Shown here piece after piece: positions 8,554-17,404 of a DNA stretch of 64,000 bases. Source of the DNA: Labrys miyagiensis. Its GTDB lineage: Bacteria; Pseudomonadota; Alphaproteobacteria; Rhizobiales; Labraceae. The notes beneath the pieces are model-generated. The model was given only the letters and a program-made list of their open reading frames with translations. It made no database searches and was not told where the DNA came from. Position 1 is the first letter of the stretch, and every line of letters starts with the position of its first letter. Both the position numbers and the translations under genes were made by a program. The stretch covers positions 62,001-126,000 of the forward strand of contig NZ_BSPC01000063.1 in the NCBI RefSeq assembly GCF_030160835.1, read 5' to 3'.

Positions 8554-10008
8554 TTACAGGATCTTGAAGGAGCCGGCGGCCGGCGCCTCGTCACGCTGGA
8601 CCTCGGTCAAGGGCTTGGTGGCGTAGAGCCGCTTGATGCCCTTGATCCAGTTGCGCGCGCGGTCGTTGAGGTCGAAGTCGTTGTTCATCGATCGGCCGCG
8701 CGTGATGAGGATGCCGAGATCGGCGCCTTCATAGCGATAATCGCCCGGGCCGGTGATGCGCAGGAAGAAGGCTTCCTTCTCGGATTCGATCGCCTGGCGG
8801 TGATAATCGAAGCGGTCATAGGAAACCGAGCCGTCATCGGCCATGCGATAGATGCCGGTCGAGGGCGCGTGGGTGACGATATCGACGATATCCTCGGTCG
8901 ATTTGATCACCAGCTGCGACCAGGAATCGATGAATTCCTTCTGGGCCCAGCGATTGTTCAGTTCCTCGACGTCGATCTTGTACTTGATGCCCGAGAATTC
9001 CATGAGATGGAACATGAATAGCGGCGCGTCGGCATAGGCAAAGGCCGCATGGTTGGTCATCGAGCTGGCGCCGCAGATGCGCGGGTTCAACTCGCCCAGA
9101 TAGACCTCGTCATCCGACTCGTCGATCAGGAAGTCGAGGTCGAAATAGCCGCGATAGCCTTCCTTCACCAATTGGTTGCCGAAGCGATAGGCCATGTCCC
9201 GTGCCTTCTCACGGATCTTCTCGGAAAAGGCGCCGGGGAAGATCTCGTTGCCGCACCAACCGCCCTTGTAGGGCGTGAGTTCCTTGCGCCCGACGATTTC
9301 GGTGAGGAGGGGCCCGACGAGGGTGCCGGATCGCGTGGCGCAGGCTTCCATGGTGGCGCCCCGGCAGTTGATCCGCTTCATGATCTTGACTTCGTCTTCC
9401 GCCGCGATCTCCTTGGCGTGCTTCTTGTAATCATCCTCGCTGGCAATGAAGAAGGTGGTGTGCCCGGAATCGCCGAAAGCGGTCTGCACCACCAGGTCCG
9501 TGCCGATGCCGGCCTTCTTCGCCGCCGCCAGCAATTCCTCATAGGTCTTGGCCGAAGCCAGCGTGTTGGGCACCGACGGCACCTTGGCCTTGTTGCCGAT
9601 GCGCACCGTCTCCATTTTGTTGTCGCAGCGCTGGCGCAGCTTCGCCTTGGGGAACCAGACCTCGATGCCGAGCTCCTCGCAGATCTCTTCGGTGGTCTCG
9701 TCGAACATCAGGAAGGTCGCGACGGCGCGTCCGCCCCGCTTCTTGATGTGATCGATGACTTCCTTGTGCTGCAGCAGATAATTGTTGATGTCCTCGATGC
9801 CCTCGAACTCCGCATGCGGGATTTCGGAGGGGACGAAGACATTGGGATGGCGCCCGTCGAAGCAGTCGATATAGCTGATAAACTTGAAGTTCCTGACCCA
9901 CTCGTCCAGGCCGATCAGGTTGAAATTCGTTGCCGAAATGAAATAGATCGGCTGCTCATTGCGATGCATGACGACACGCAGGTCGGCAATGTTGGTGATG
10001 GTCTTCAT
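8554..10008 (-). CDS. ATP-grasp enzyme ('biotin carboxylase'-like), unknown ligase
   Basis: 484 residues. ATP-grasp signatures are visible: a CDNKMETVRIGNKAKVPSVPNT nucleotide-binding entry around 125-147, and the Mg/ATP motif YLGELNPRICGASS near 315-328, where Glu and Asn coordinate magnesium. There is no biotinyl or carboxyltransferase domain, so the usual 'biotin carboxylase' label would be misleading; an amide or peptide ligase is more likely. A TTG at 10065 would add a lysine-rich leader overlapping the aldehyde dehydrogenase stop. ATG 10008 has an AGGGGAAAGG site and is preferred. It sits inside the arginine catabolic operon next to an amide-handling Ntn-hydrolase, which suggests that the two act on one conjugate. 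Substrate unknown. Confidence 0.8.
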   Translation of the reverse strand: MKTITNIADLRVVMHRNEQPIYFISATNFNLIGLDEWVRNFKFISYIDCFDGRHPNVFVPSEIPHAEFEGIEDINNYLLQHKEVIDHIKKRGGRAVATFLMFDETTEEICEELGIEVWFPKAKLRQRCDNKMETVRIGNKAKVPSVPNTLASAKTYEELLAAAKKAGIGTDLVVQTAFGDSGHTTFFIASEDDYKKHAKEIAAEDEVKIMKRINCRGATMEACATRSGTLVGPLLTEIVGRKELTPYKGGWCGNEIFPGAFSEKIREKARDMAYRFGNQLVKEGYRGYFDLDFLIDESDDEVYLGELNPRICGASSMTNHAAFAYADAPLFMFHLMEFSGIKYKIDVEELNNRWAQKEFIDSWSQLVIKSTEDIVDIVTHAPSTGIYRMADDGSVSYDRFDYHRQAIESEKEAFFLRITGPGDYRYEGADLGILITRGRSMNNDFDLNDRARNWIKGIKRLYATKPLTEVQRDEAPAAGSFKIL

Positions 10009-10061
10009 GAGTTTGCCTTTCCCCTGCCTAAACTTTTTCTTCTGCCGTTTCTTCTTTTTCG

Positions 10062-11519
10062 TCAACGGCTTAACCGCGTCGTCGTGTGTTTGATTTCAAG
10101 ATAGGACGACATTCCCCACGGGCCAAGCTCCCGGCCGATGCCACTGGCCTTGAAGCCACCCCAGGAGGTCTCGACGAAGATCATCTGCGGACTATTGATC
10201 CAGACATGGCCGACTTCCAGCGCATCCGCGACGCGGTTGGCCGTCGCCTCGTCGGAGCTTACGACGGTCCCGACCAGGCCGAAGGAACTGTCGTTTGCCA
10301 AGGCTATGGCCTCGGCTTCGCTATCGAAGGTGCGGATGCACAGCACCGGCCCGAAGATCTCCTCGCGCCAGAGCGGGCTGTCGGTGGGGACATCGGTGAA
10401 GATCGTCGGTTCAATGAACCAGCCGCCATTGATACTCTCAGGCTTGCCGCCGCCGGTCAGCAAGGTGAGGCCGCTGGCACGTCCCTTCTCGATATAGGCC
10501 AACACCTTGTCATGCTGGGCCTTCATGGTGATGGGGCCGATCTGCGTGTCTTCGTCGAGCGGATTGCCGGGCTTGATCGCCCTGGCTCCTGCGACCAGCG
10601 CTTCGATGAACCTGGGGGCGAGCGAGCGCTCGACCAGCAGCCGCGAGGTTGCCGAACACATCTGCCCGGCGTTGAAGAAGATGCCGCCCAGGACGCATTC
10701 GACAGCCTGATCGAAATCGGCGTCGGCGAACACGATGATCGGCGACTTGCCGCCGAGCTCCAGGCTCACGGATTTGGTGCCCGGTGCACCTGCCGCCATC
10801 ACGCGTGCACCCACGGCATTGGAACCGGTGAAGGAGACTTTCGCGACATCGGGATGCTCGGTCATCGGTGCGCCGACGGCAAGGCCGGTACCGGTGATGA
10901 TGTTCAGCACGCCGGGCGGCAAGCCGACTTCCTGCGCGATAACGCCGAGTTCGAGCTCCACCACCGGCGTGATCTCGGAAGGTTTCAGCACCACCGTGCA
11001 ACCAGCGGCCAGCGCCGGTGCAACCTTCCAGGAAGTCGTCACCAGCGGGAAGTTCCAGGGCACGATCAAGCTGGCGACACCGGCTGGTTCGTAGCGCAAG
11101 CGGGCCGTGAAACCGCCATCCGGCACGGCGACGTTGCTGTTCTGCTTGTCCTCCAGCGCGATCGCCTGCTCGGCATAATAGGCGAAGGAGGACGCCGCGT
11201 CGCCCATGTCGATACGGGCTTCGAAGATCGGCTTGCCGTTGTTGCGCGAAGAAAGCCGGGCGAGTTCCTCGGCCCGTTCGCGCAGTTTGGCCGCGATGGC
11301 GGCGAGATAGCCCGCCCGCACCTTGCCACCGGCATCGCGCCAGGCGGGGAAGGCCGCTTTGGCCGCGGCAACGGCCTTGTCGACGTCGGCGGGGCCACCG
11401 GCAGCGACCTCGGTATAGGCTTCGCCGCGAAAGGGATCGAACACTTCGAGCGTGCCCGGCACGACCGGATCCTGCCAGACACCGTTGATGAAAAGCTGCT
11501 TTTGCATCGTCGTCCTCAT
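10062..11519 (-). CDS. aldehyde dehydrogenase, probably 4-guanidinobutyraldehyde dehydrogenase
   Basis: 485 residues, standard for the NAD(P)-dependent aldehyde dehydrogenase superfamily. The oxyanion asparagine lies in PWNFPL (154-159), the general base E254 in SLELGGKSP, and the nucleophile C288 in NAGQMCSA. The start overlaps the stop of the upstream decarboxylase (ATGA), so translation is likely coupled. The product of an AruI reaction is 4-guanidinobutyraldehyde, which KauB-type dehydrogenases oxidise to 4-guanidinobutyrate. The next enzyme of that route, guanidinobutyrase, is encoded just upstream. Family certain, substrate strongly suggested by context. Confidence 0.9.
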   Translation of the reverse strand: MRTTMQKQLFINGVWQDPVVPGTLEVFDPFRGEAYTEVAAGGPADVDKAVAAAKAAFPAWRDAGGKVRAGYLAAIAAKLRERAEELARLSSRNNGKPIFEARIDMGDAASSFAYYAEQAIALEDKQNSNVAVPDGGFTARLRYEPAGVASLIVPWNFPLVTTSWKVAPALAAGCTVVLKPSEITPVVELELGVIAQEVGLPPGVLNIITGTGLAVGAPMTEHPDVAKVSFTGSNAVGARVMAAGAPGTKSVSLELGGKSPIIVFADADFDQAVECVLGGIFFNAGQMCSATSRLLVERSLAPRFIEALVAGARAIKPGNPLDEDTQIGPITMKAQHDKVLAYIEKGRASGLTLLTGGGKPESINGGWFIEPTIFTDVPTDSPLWREEIFGPVLCIRTFDSEAEAIALANDSSFGLVGTVVSSDEATANRVADALEVGHVWINSPQMIFVETSWGGFKASGIGRELGPWGMSSYLEIKHTTTRLSR

Positions 11520-13138
11520 GCCGCCAGAGCGAGAGCGAGGGGCGAGCCCGCACGGATTTCGATCACGGTCGGCACATCGCGCTTGGGCGAGGCTGCCAGC
11601 GCGGCCTCGAGTTCGGCGATGCTTGCCGGCAGAGCCGCCTCACAGCCGAGCGACCTGGCGAGCCCGATGAAATCAGGCGTGAAGATATCGACGCCGATCT
11701 GCGGAATGGCGCGATCCGCCATGAAGGCCTTGATCTCGCCATAGGAGGTGTTGTTCCAGATGATAACAGCCGCCGCGATCCTGGCCTCCACGGCACTGGC
11801 CAGTTCCTGCACCGAAAACTGCAGGCCGCCATCGCCGATCAGGCAGACGGCAGGACGATGCGGCGCGCCGAGCTTGGCACCGAAGGCGGCGGGAAGGCCG
11901 TAACCCAGCGTGCCGTAGCCGGTGGAGGAGTTGAAGTAGGAGCGCGGCTGCGGTGCCTGGTAGAACTGGTTCACCGCATAGACAGGCTCGGTCTGGTCAC
12001 CGGCGACCACGGCCTGGGGCAGTGTCCGGGTGACGATGTCCATCAGGGCCCGATGCGTGCGGCAGGCCGGCCAGAGCCCGGCTTCCACCTTGGCGTTCGC
12101 CGCCTTGGCCCGGGCAGCGCCCGAGCCGGCGGCCGGGCCTTCGCCGAGGGCGGAGAGCAGCGCCGATGTCGCGAGCTTGGCGTCTGCGGCGATCGGCAGG
12201 GTGCAAGGGACGCCGATCGCCAATTGCTGCGGGTCGATGTCGATGCGGATCAGCGGTCCGCCGAACTGGAAGGGCTTCGGCTCGGGATACATTTCCGTCT
12301 CGCCGAACTCGGTACCGACGGCCAGGATGCAATCGCTGGCAGCCAATTCGTCGAGCAAGGGATCCATGCCGAGATTGCCGCTGAGGGCGAGGGGGTGGCC
12401 GGGCTTGAGCACGCCGCGGCCGTTGATGGTCATGAACACCGGCGCATCGAGCTTCTCGGCGATCGCGGTGATCTCGGCCGACGCATCGGCTGCGCCGCCG
12501 CCGGCCACGATGAGGGGCCGCTTGGCGGCCTTGAGCAGGGTGGAGGCCTTGGCGATCGCCGCCTGGCTGGCCGACGCCTTGTCAGGCAGCGGCCTCGCAT
12601 CGGTAGGCAGATGTCCAGCTCGCGAAACGATGACATCCAGCGGGATTTCGATATGGACCGGCCGTGGGCGCGATGAATTGAACACGGTGAAGGCGCGCGC
12701 CATCACTTCGGGAAGCTGCGCGGCATCGAGCAGGGTGTGGCTGAAGGCGCTGACGCCGGCCACGAGATTACGCTGTGAGGGCAATTCATGCAGCCGGCCC
12801 TGGCCCATGGCAAGCTGGTCGCGCGAATTGACGGCGGAGATCACCAGCATGGGCACGGAATCGGCATAGGCCTGGCCCATGGCGGTAGCGATATTGGTCA
12901 TGCCGGGGCCGGTAACGATGAAGCACACGCCGGGCTTGCCGGTCACACGGGCATAACCGTCGGCCATGAAGCCCGCGCCTTGTTCGTGGCGCGGGGTGAC
13001 ATGGCGGATCCGGGTGGCGGGCAGGCCGCGATAAAGCTCGACCGTGTGCACGCCCGGGATGCCGAAGATCAGCTCGACGCCATAGGATTCGAGCAGTTTG
13101 ACGAGATATTCGCCGCATGTGACCGTTGTTGCTGACAT
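11516..13138 (-). CDS. aruI: ThDP-dependent 5-guanidino-2-oxopentanoate (2-ketoarginine) decarboxylase
   Basis: 540 residues with the three-domain acetolactate synthase/pyruvate decarboxylase plan. The N-terminal pyrimidine-binding domain has the cofactor-activating E52 in RHEQGAGFMADGYAR. A central Rossmann-like domain follows. The C-terminal pyrophosphate-binding domain has GDGGLQFSVQEL and NNTSYGE. Overall wording and length agree with AruI, which decarboxylates 2-ketoarginine to 4-guanidinobutyraldehyde. It starts 5 bp after the guanidinobutyrase gene and overlaps the aldehyde dehydrogenase by 4 bp, so the three are co-translated. A general IlvB-like enzyme is the alternative, but no IlvN-type small subunit is nearby. 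Confidence 0.85.
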   Translation of the reverse strand: MSATTVTCGEYLVKLLESYGVELIFGIPGVHTVELYRGLPATRIRHVTPRHEQGAGFMADGYARVTGKPGVCFIVTGPGMTNIATAMGQAYADSVPMLVISAVNSRDQLAMGQGRLHELPSQRNLVAGVSAFSHTLLDAAQLPEVMARAFTVFNSSRPRPVHIEIPLDVIVSRAGHLPTDARPLPDKASASQAAIAKASTLLKAAKRPLIVAGGGAADASAEITAIAEKLDAPVFMTINGRGVLKPGHPLALSGNLGMDPLLDELAASDCILAVGTEFGETEMYPEPKPFQFGGPLIRIDIDPQQLAIGVPCTLPIAADAKLATSALLSALGEGPAAGSGAARAKAANAKVEAGLWPACRTHRALMDIVTRTLPQAVVAGDQTEPVYAVNQFYQAPQPRSYFNSSTGYGTLGYGLPAAFGAKLGAPHRPAVCLIGDGGLQFSVQELASAVEARIAAAVIIWNNTSYGEIKAFMADRAIPQIGVDIFTPDFIGLARSLGCEAALPASIAELEAALAASPKRDVPTVIEIRAGSPLALALAA

Positions 13139-13143
13139 GTGCC

Positions 13144-14097
13144 TTACCGCCTCTTCACGCCCGGCAGGACGCAGAGCATTTCAAACAGGAGATTGGCCGC
13201 CGTGATCGCGGTGTTGCCGGCAGGGTCGTAGGGCGGGGAGACTTCGACGAGGTCGCAGCCCACCAGGTCGAGGCCCCAGCAGCCGCGGATGATCTCGATG
13301 GCCTGGATCGTGGTGAGCCCGCCGATCTCCGGCGTGCCGGTGCCCGGCGCGATCGAGGGATCGAGGCTGTCGATGTCGTAGGTGAGGTAGACAGGCCCGC
13401 CGCCGACCTGCGCGCGGACTTCTTCCATCAGCGGCGTCAGCGATCTGTGCCAGCATTCCTCGGCCTGCACCACGCGAAAGCCCTGCTCGCGCGGCCAGTC
13501 GAAATCATCGGCGGCATAGCCGGTACCGCGCAAGCCGATCTGCACGCAGCGCCTGGTGTCGAGCACCCCTGCCTCGACCGCACGGCGGAAGGGCGTGCCA
13601 TGGGCGATCGGCTCGCCGAACATGTGCTCGTTGATGTCTGCATGGGCGTCGACATGAATGAGGCCGACGGGCCCATATTTCTCGGCGATGGCCCGCAGGA
13701 TCGGGTAGCTCAGCGTATGGTCGCCGCCCAGCGTCAGCGGCTTGCAGCCATTGGCGATGATGCCCCGATAGGCATCGGTGATGATGTCCATGCATTTGGG
13801 CAGGTTGAAGGTGTCGATGGCGATGTCGCCGATATCGGCCACCTGCAGGCTGTCGAAGGGGGCCGCCCGCGTCGCCATGTTGTAGGGGCGGATCATACAG
13901 GATTCGGTGCGGATCTGCCGAGGCCCAAAACGGGTGCCGGGCCGGTTGGAGGTGCCGATATCCATGGGGATGCCGACGAAGCAGGCATCCAGCCCTTCGG
14001 TCGTGGGCTGGGTCGGCAGGCGCATCATGGTGGCGGGGCCGCCAAAACGCGGCATCTCATTGCCGCCGAGCGGCTGGTTGAAGGATCTGGCAGTCAT
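13144..14097 (-). CDS. gbuA: guanidinobutyrase/agmatinase-family ureohydrolase
   Basis: 317 residues. All manganese-site motifs of ureohydrolases are intact: GGDHTLSY near 122-129, HVDAHADIN near 148-156, and YDIDSLDPSIAPGTGTPE near 230-247. The N-terminal segment with RFGPRQIRTESCMIRPYN is typical of the guanidinobutyrase/guanidinopropionase branch rather than of agmatinase proper. The reaction would be 4-guanidinobutyrate to GABA plus urea, the last step of the pathway encoded by the genes that follow. It lies about 105 bp downstream of the UspA gene, so it may have its own promoter or be read through from the permease. Branch assignment is by sequence feel and needs a tree. Confidence 0.85.
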   Translation of the reverse strand: MTARSFNQPLGGNEMPRFGGPATMMRLPTQPTTEGLDACFVGIPMDIGTSNRPGTRFGPRQIRTESCMIRPYNMATRAAPFDSLQVADIGDIAIDTFNLPKCMDIITDAYRGIIANGCKPLTLGGDHTLSYPILRAIAEKYGPVGLIHVDAHADINEHMFGEPIAHGTPFRRAVEAGVLDTRRCVQIGLRGTGYAADDFDWPREQGFRVVQAEECWHRSLTPLMEEVRAQVGGGPVYLTYDIDSLDPSIAPGTGTPEIGGLTTIQAIEIIRGCWGLDLVGCDLVEVSPPYDPAGNTAITAANLLFEMLCVLPGVKRR

Positions 14098-14202
14098 TCA
14101 TTCCTCCCATTGAAACAGGCCGATGGCACACTCTAGGCCGGCCCGTTCAATTGGCTGATTTTATTATCTTGGCATACGCCCGGCCGCGAGGTCGGGCGGT
14201 CT

Positions 14203-15084
14203 TCACTCTTCGTGACGTGGCAGGATCAGGCACGGCACTGGCGAGTTATGGGCGATCTTGCTCGAATTGGAGCCGAGGAACACCCGCAAAAGCGGCCCCA
14301 GATTGCTCGATCCCACCACCAGCAATTCGGCATTGGCCCAGAGTACCGAATCGAAAGCTGCCTTCCAGGTTTTGCCGTCGCCGATCTCGCCGGTTACCGG
14401 CACCGGACTGTCCCACTTGTCGATCACCTCGGACTGGGCTTCGCTGGCCTGCTGGCGCAGCGTGTTGGAAACGATGTTCTCGACATCGTAGCCGGCGCCT
14501 GTCGGATACATCTGCTTGTCGCGCACCACCAAGGTGACGAGGCGCAGGGGCACGCCGAGAAGCTGGGCAAGTTCAGCGGCGCGGCGGGCAAGCCCTGGCG
14601 AGGTCGAGGCACCGGAGAAGGCGCAGCTCAAGCGTCGCACCTGCGTCCTCGCATCGGCGGAATAGCCACGCGGTGCCACGGCGACCGGCACATGGGCCGA
14701 GCGCAGCACGTCGGTGGTGACGCTGCCTTCGGCAAAGCGGCCGAGCGACGCGACGCGGCTCGAACCCAGCACCAGGCAATCGGCGCCGACATCGGAAGCA
14801 ACCTTGAGTAGGCCGTCGCGGGCCGAAGGCGCTGCGACGGTGACGAAGTCGGCTTCGATATCGGCCGGCAGGCTTGCCTTGGCCTTGTCGAGCGCCTTGG
14901 CGGCATTCTGGCGCAGGAATTCGCCATACTCGCCGTCCACCCGGGCCGGGGAGGGAGGTCCCCAGGTATCGGGGGTGATGGTGCATACCACCAGCGAGCC
15001 CTGGCAGGAGCGCGACAGCAGAGCCCCCAAAGCGAGCGCTTCGCGCCCGCCCTGATCGGGAGAAAGGCCAACGAGATACTTCAT
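14203..15084 (-). CDS. tandem UspA-domain universal stress protein
   Basis: 293 residues, two Usp domains in a row. Residues 1-145 begin MKYLVGLSPDQGG and contain ADCLVLGSSRVASLGRFAEGS, a G-x2-G-x9-G(S)-type nucleotide-binding loop. Residues about 150-293 contain AELLVVGSSNLGPLLRVFLGSNSSKI. The ATG overlaps the stop of the upstream permease (ATGA), so the protein is translationally coupled to an amino acid transporter. Usp domains fused or coupled to APC transporters are known as possible cytoplasmic regulators of transport. Here that role is inference. It could equally be a general stress protein. Confidence 0.85.
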   Translation of the reverse strand: MKYLVGLSPDQGGREALALGALLSRSCQGSLVVCTITPDTWGPPSPARVDGEYGEFLRQNAAKALDKAKASLPADIEADFVTVAAPSARDGLLKVASDVGADCLVLGSSRVASLGRFAEGSVTTDVLRSAHVPVAVAPRGYSADARTQVRRLSCAFSGASTSPGLARRAAELAQLLGVPLRLVTLVVRDKQMYPTGAGYDVENIVSNTLRQQASEAQSEVIDKWDSPVPVTGEIGDGKTWKAAFDSVLWANAELLVVGSSNLGPLLRVFLGSNSSKIAHNSPVPCLILPRHEE

Positions 15085-16583
15085 TCGGCTGCCTCGCCAA
15101 CTGCCGTGCCCATGGTTTCAAGCCGCGAATTGCGGGCGGAATAAGTAAGGTAGAGCAGAGCCGCGATGGCAATCCACACCGCCGTGATGGCGTAGACCAT
15201 CCAGCTGAGCTTCAGGATCAGGTAGACGCAGGCGAGGATGCTGAGAATCGGCAGCACAGGGCCGAACGGCACGCGATAGCCGCGCGCCATGTCGGGTTGG
15301 GTATAGCGCAGGATCAGCACACCGGCGGACACCACGGTGAAAGCGACCAGGGTGCCCATGCTGGTCAGGTCCCACAACACGCCAGCCGGAACGAAGGCTG
15401 CGATCAGGGCCACGAACACGGCGACGATCACGGTGCAGGCCACCGGCGTCATGGTGTGCGGGTTCACCTGGTGGAAGATCCCCGGCAGCATGCCGTCGCG
15501 CGACACGGCGAAGAGAATGCGGGACTGGCCATAGAGCACGATCAGCGTCACCGAGAAGATCGAGATCACTGCGCCGGCAGCCAGGAGGTTGGCCGGCCAG
15601 GCCTGGCCCGTGATGTTCTGGAGAATGGTGGCGAGGCCCGCTTCCTGTCCGTCGAACTGGCTGGCAGGCTGCACGCCGAGAGCCGCGATGGCGACCATGA
15701 TGTAGAAGCCCGTGACGATCACCAGCGCGAAGATGATCGCCAGCGGCAGGTTGCGTTTGGGATTGACCACTTCTTCGCCTGCCGTCGACACCGCGTCGAG
15801 GCCGACAAAAGTGAAGAAGATCGAGGCCGCCGCGGCCTGGACGCCGCCGAAACCCTTCTCGCCGAAGAAGGGCGTGAAGTTCTCGGCGTGGAAGGCGCTG
15901 CCCGCGATGACGATGAACAGGGTCAGCACGGCGAGCTTGATCAGCACCATGATGGCGTTGGTGCGGGCCGATTCCTTGGAGCCGCGCAGCAGCAGGATGC
16001 AGCATAGCGTCACCAGGATTACCGCCGGCAGGTTGATCAGGCCCGAGCCCTCGCCGAAGAAGGCCATGGCGAAGGGATGGTCACCGTCGGGAATGGTGAT
16101 CGGCCCCTTCGTCATCCAGGCGGGTAAGACGATATGGGGCGGTAGGTTGGACAGGAGCTTTTCGACATATTCCGCCCAGCCCACCGCGACGGCCGCGGCC
16201 GAGATGCCATATTCCAGCACCAGGCAGGCGGCGACGAAGAAGGCGACGCCTTCGCCCAGCGTGGCATAGGCGTAGGAATAGGACGAACCGGAAACCGGGA
16301 TCATCGAACTCATTTCGGCATAGCACAGCGCCGCAAGGCCGGCGGCAACGGCGGCGATGATGAAGGAGATCACCACTGCGGGGCCCGCAACCGGAACCTG
16401 CTCGCTGAGCACGAAGAAAATACCGGTACCGATGGTAGCGCCGACGCCAAACAGCGTCAGCTGGAACAGCGTGATCGAGCGGCCGAGCGAACCATGGCCG
16501 TCACTGCCCGATGAATCCGCGATCAATTTATCGACAGGTTTCTTGCGAGCAAGCCGCTCGATTAGGGATGGCGTCATGGCCAA
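15081..16583 (-). CDS. APC-superfamily cationic amino acid permease (CAT type)
   Basis: 500 residues with about 12-14 hydrophobic segments. The N-terminal GVGATIGTGIFFVLSEQV is the substrate-binding TM1 signature of the cationic amino acid transporter (CAT) branch of APC. CYAEMSSMIPVSGSSYSYAYATLGE and FFTFVGLDAVSTAGEEVVNPKR are also CAT-like. It is an inner-membrane permease, probably for arginine, ornithine or lysine. It is the first gene of the leftward arginine operon and is divergent from an Lrp-type regulator. The ribosome-binding region upstream of 16583 reads GGAGAGGAACG. Substrate is inferred from family plus neighbours. Confidence 0.88.
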   Translation of the reverse strand: MAMTPSLIERLARKKPVDKLIADSSGSDGHGSLGRSITLFQLTLFGVGATIGTGIFFVLSEQVPVAGPAVVISFIIAAVAAGLAALCYAEMSSMIPVSGSSYSYAYATLGEGVAFFVAACLVLEYGISAAAVAVGWAEYVEKLLSNLPPHIVLPAWMTKGPITIPDGDHPFAMAFFGEGSGLINLPAVILVTLCCILLLRGSKESARTNAIMVLIKLAVLTLFIVIAGSAFHAENFTPFFGEKGFGGVQAAAASIFFTFVGLDAVSTAGEEVVNPKRNLPLAIIFALVIVTGFYIMVAIAALGVQPASQFDGQEAGLATILQNITGQAWPANLLAAGAVISIFSVTLIVLYGQSRILFAVSRDGMLPGIFHQVNPHTMTPVACTVIVAVFVALIAAFVPAGVLWDLTSMGTLVAFTVVSAGVLILRYTQPDMARGYRVPFGPVLPILSILACVYLILKLSWMVYAITAVWIAIAALLYLTYSARNSRLETMGTAVGEAAE

Positions 16584-16844
16584 GCGTTCCTCTCCAGAAT
16601 CCCGTTCGGGACGTTATTTTGCTTGCGCGAATTGTACCGGCGAGCCCGCCAAAGGTGCTGCTGTATTTCAGTTGCCCTTCGATCATTGCTGCTGCCAGCC
16701 GCTCCCCGCACGCTAGTTTGTGTTGCGAGTGGACAGGGGGCATCGATTGGTGGAAAGAGGCGCAAAACTAGCCGGTGCCGATGCCAGTTGCGCCTGCTTG
16801 GTGCATAGTGCGGGCCGGGTCGGCGGTTTCCAGGGGCGAAAGCA
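16584..16844. promoter_or_regulatory. divergent control region between permease operon and Lrp-type regulator
   Basis: 261 bp without a gene. Divergent placement of an Lrp/AsnC gene usually means the regulator binds here. An 8-bp inverted pair, GCTAGTTT (16712-16719) and AAACTAGC (16765-16772), spaced by 45 bp, is a candidate looped operator. No clear -35/-10 pair could be assigned by eye. Confidence 0.4.
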
Positions 16845-17375
16845 ATGAAGGATGACGATGGTGCGTTTCGGCTCGACCAGGTCGACCTACGTATTCTGAG
16901 CCGGTTGCAGAGCGACGCGCGGGCGACCAACCAGGAACTCGCCGATGCCGTCGGCCTGTCCCCCAGCCCTTGCCTGCAGCGTGTCAAGCGGCTGGAAAAG
17001 GCGGGTGTCATTTCGAGCTATCACGCCAGCGTCGACATCGCCAAAGTGTGCCGTCATATCGATGTCATCGCCGCGGTGACGCTCAACAGCCACGGCCTCG
17101 ACGATTTCCTCACCTTCGAGAAGATGGTGATGGCGATGCGCTACGTGGTGGAGTGCACCAAGGTCAGCGGCCCGATCGACTATCTCGTGCGGTTCGTCTG
17201 CCCCGATATCGGCTCCTACCAGATGCTTTCGGACGAGCTTTTAAAGCTCGGCCCGAAGATCGGCAACCTTTCGAGCTATATCGTGCTGAAATCCACCAAG
17301 CCCTTCACCGGCGTCGCCCTCGATGATCTGGTGGCCCCCCACCATCGGCCGGGCGCAGTGCGCCGGGCAGACTGA
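16845..17375 (+). CDS. Lrp/AsnC family transcriptional regulator
   Basis: 176 residues. The N-terminal winged helix-turn-helix is clear: LDQVDLRILSRLQSDARAT, then NQELADAVGLSPSPCLQRVKRLEKAGVI (about 8-58). A RAM-type ligand domain follows. It is divergent from the permease/arginine operon and runs with the amidase gene 29 bp downstream. Family members sense amino acids, so control of the two flanking units by arginine or a derivative is likely. Ligand unproven. Confidence 0.9.
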   Translation: MKDDDGAFRLDQVDLRILSRLQSDARATNQELADAVGLSPSPCLQRVKRLEKAGVISSYHASVDIAKVCRHIDVIAAVTLNSHGLDDFLTFEKMVMAMRYVVECTKVSGPIDYLVRFVCPDIGSYQMLSDELLKLGPKIGNLSSYIVLKSTKPFTGVALDDLVAPHHRPGAVRRAD

Positions 17376-17404
17376 CAAGCCAAGAATTGAAGAGACTCTC
17401 AACC

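Noticed and set aside
9049..11744. Long plus-strand frames of 351 and 552 codons
   Set aside because: Both are antisense to the ATP-grasp and aldehyde dehydrogenase genes, which have intact catalytic motifs, and have no ribosome-binding sites.
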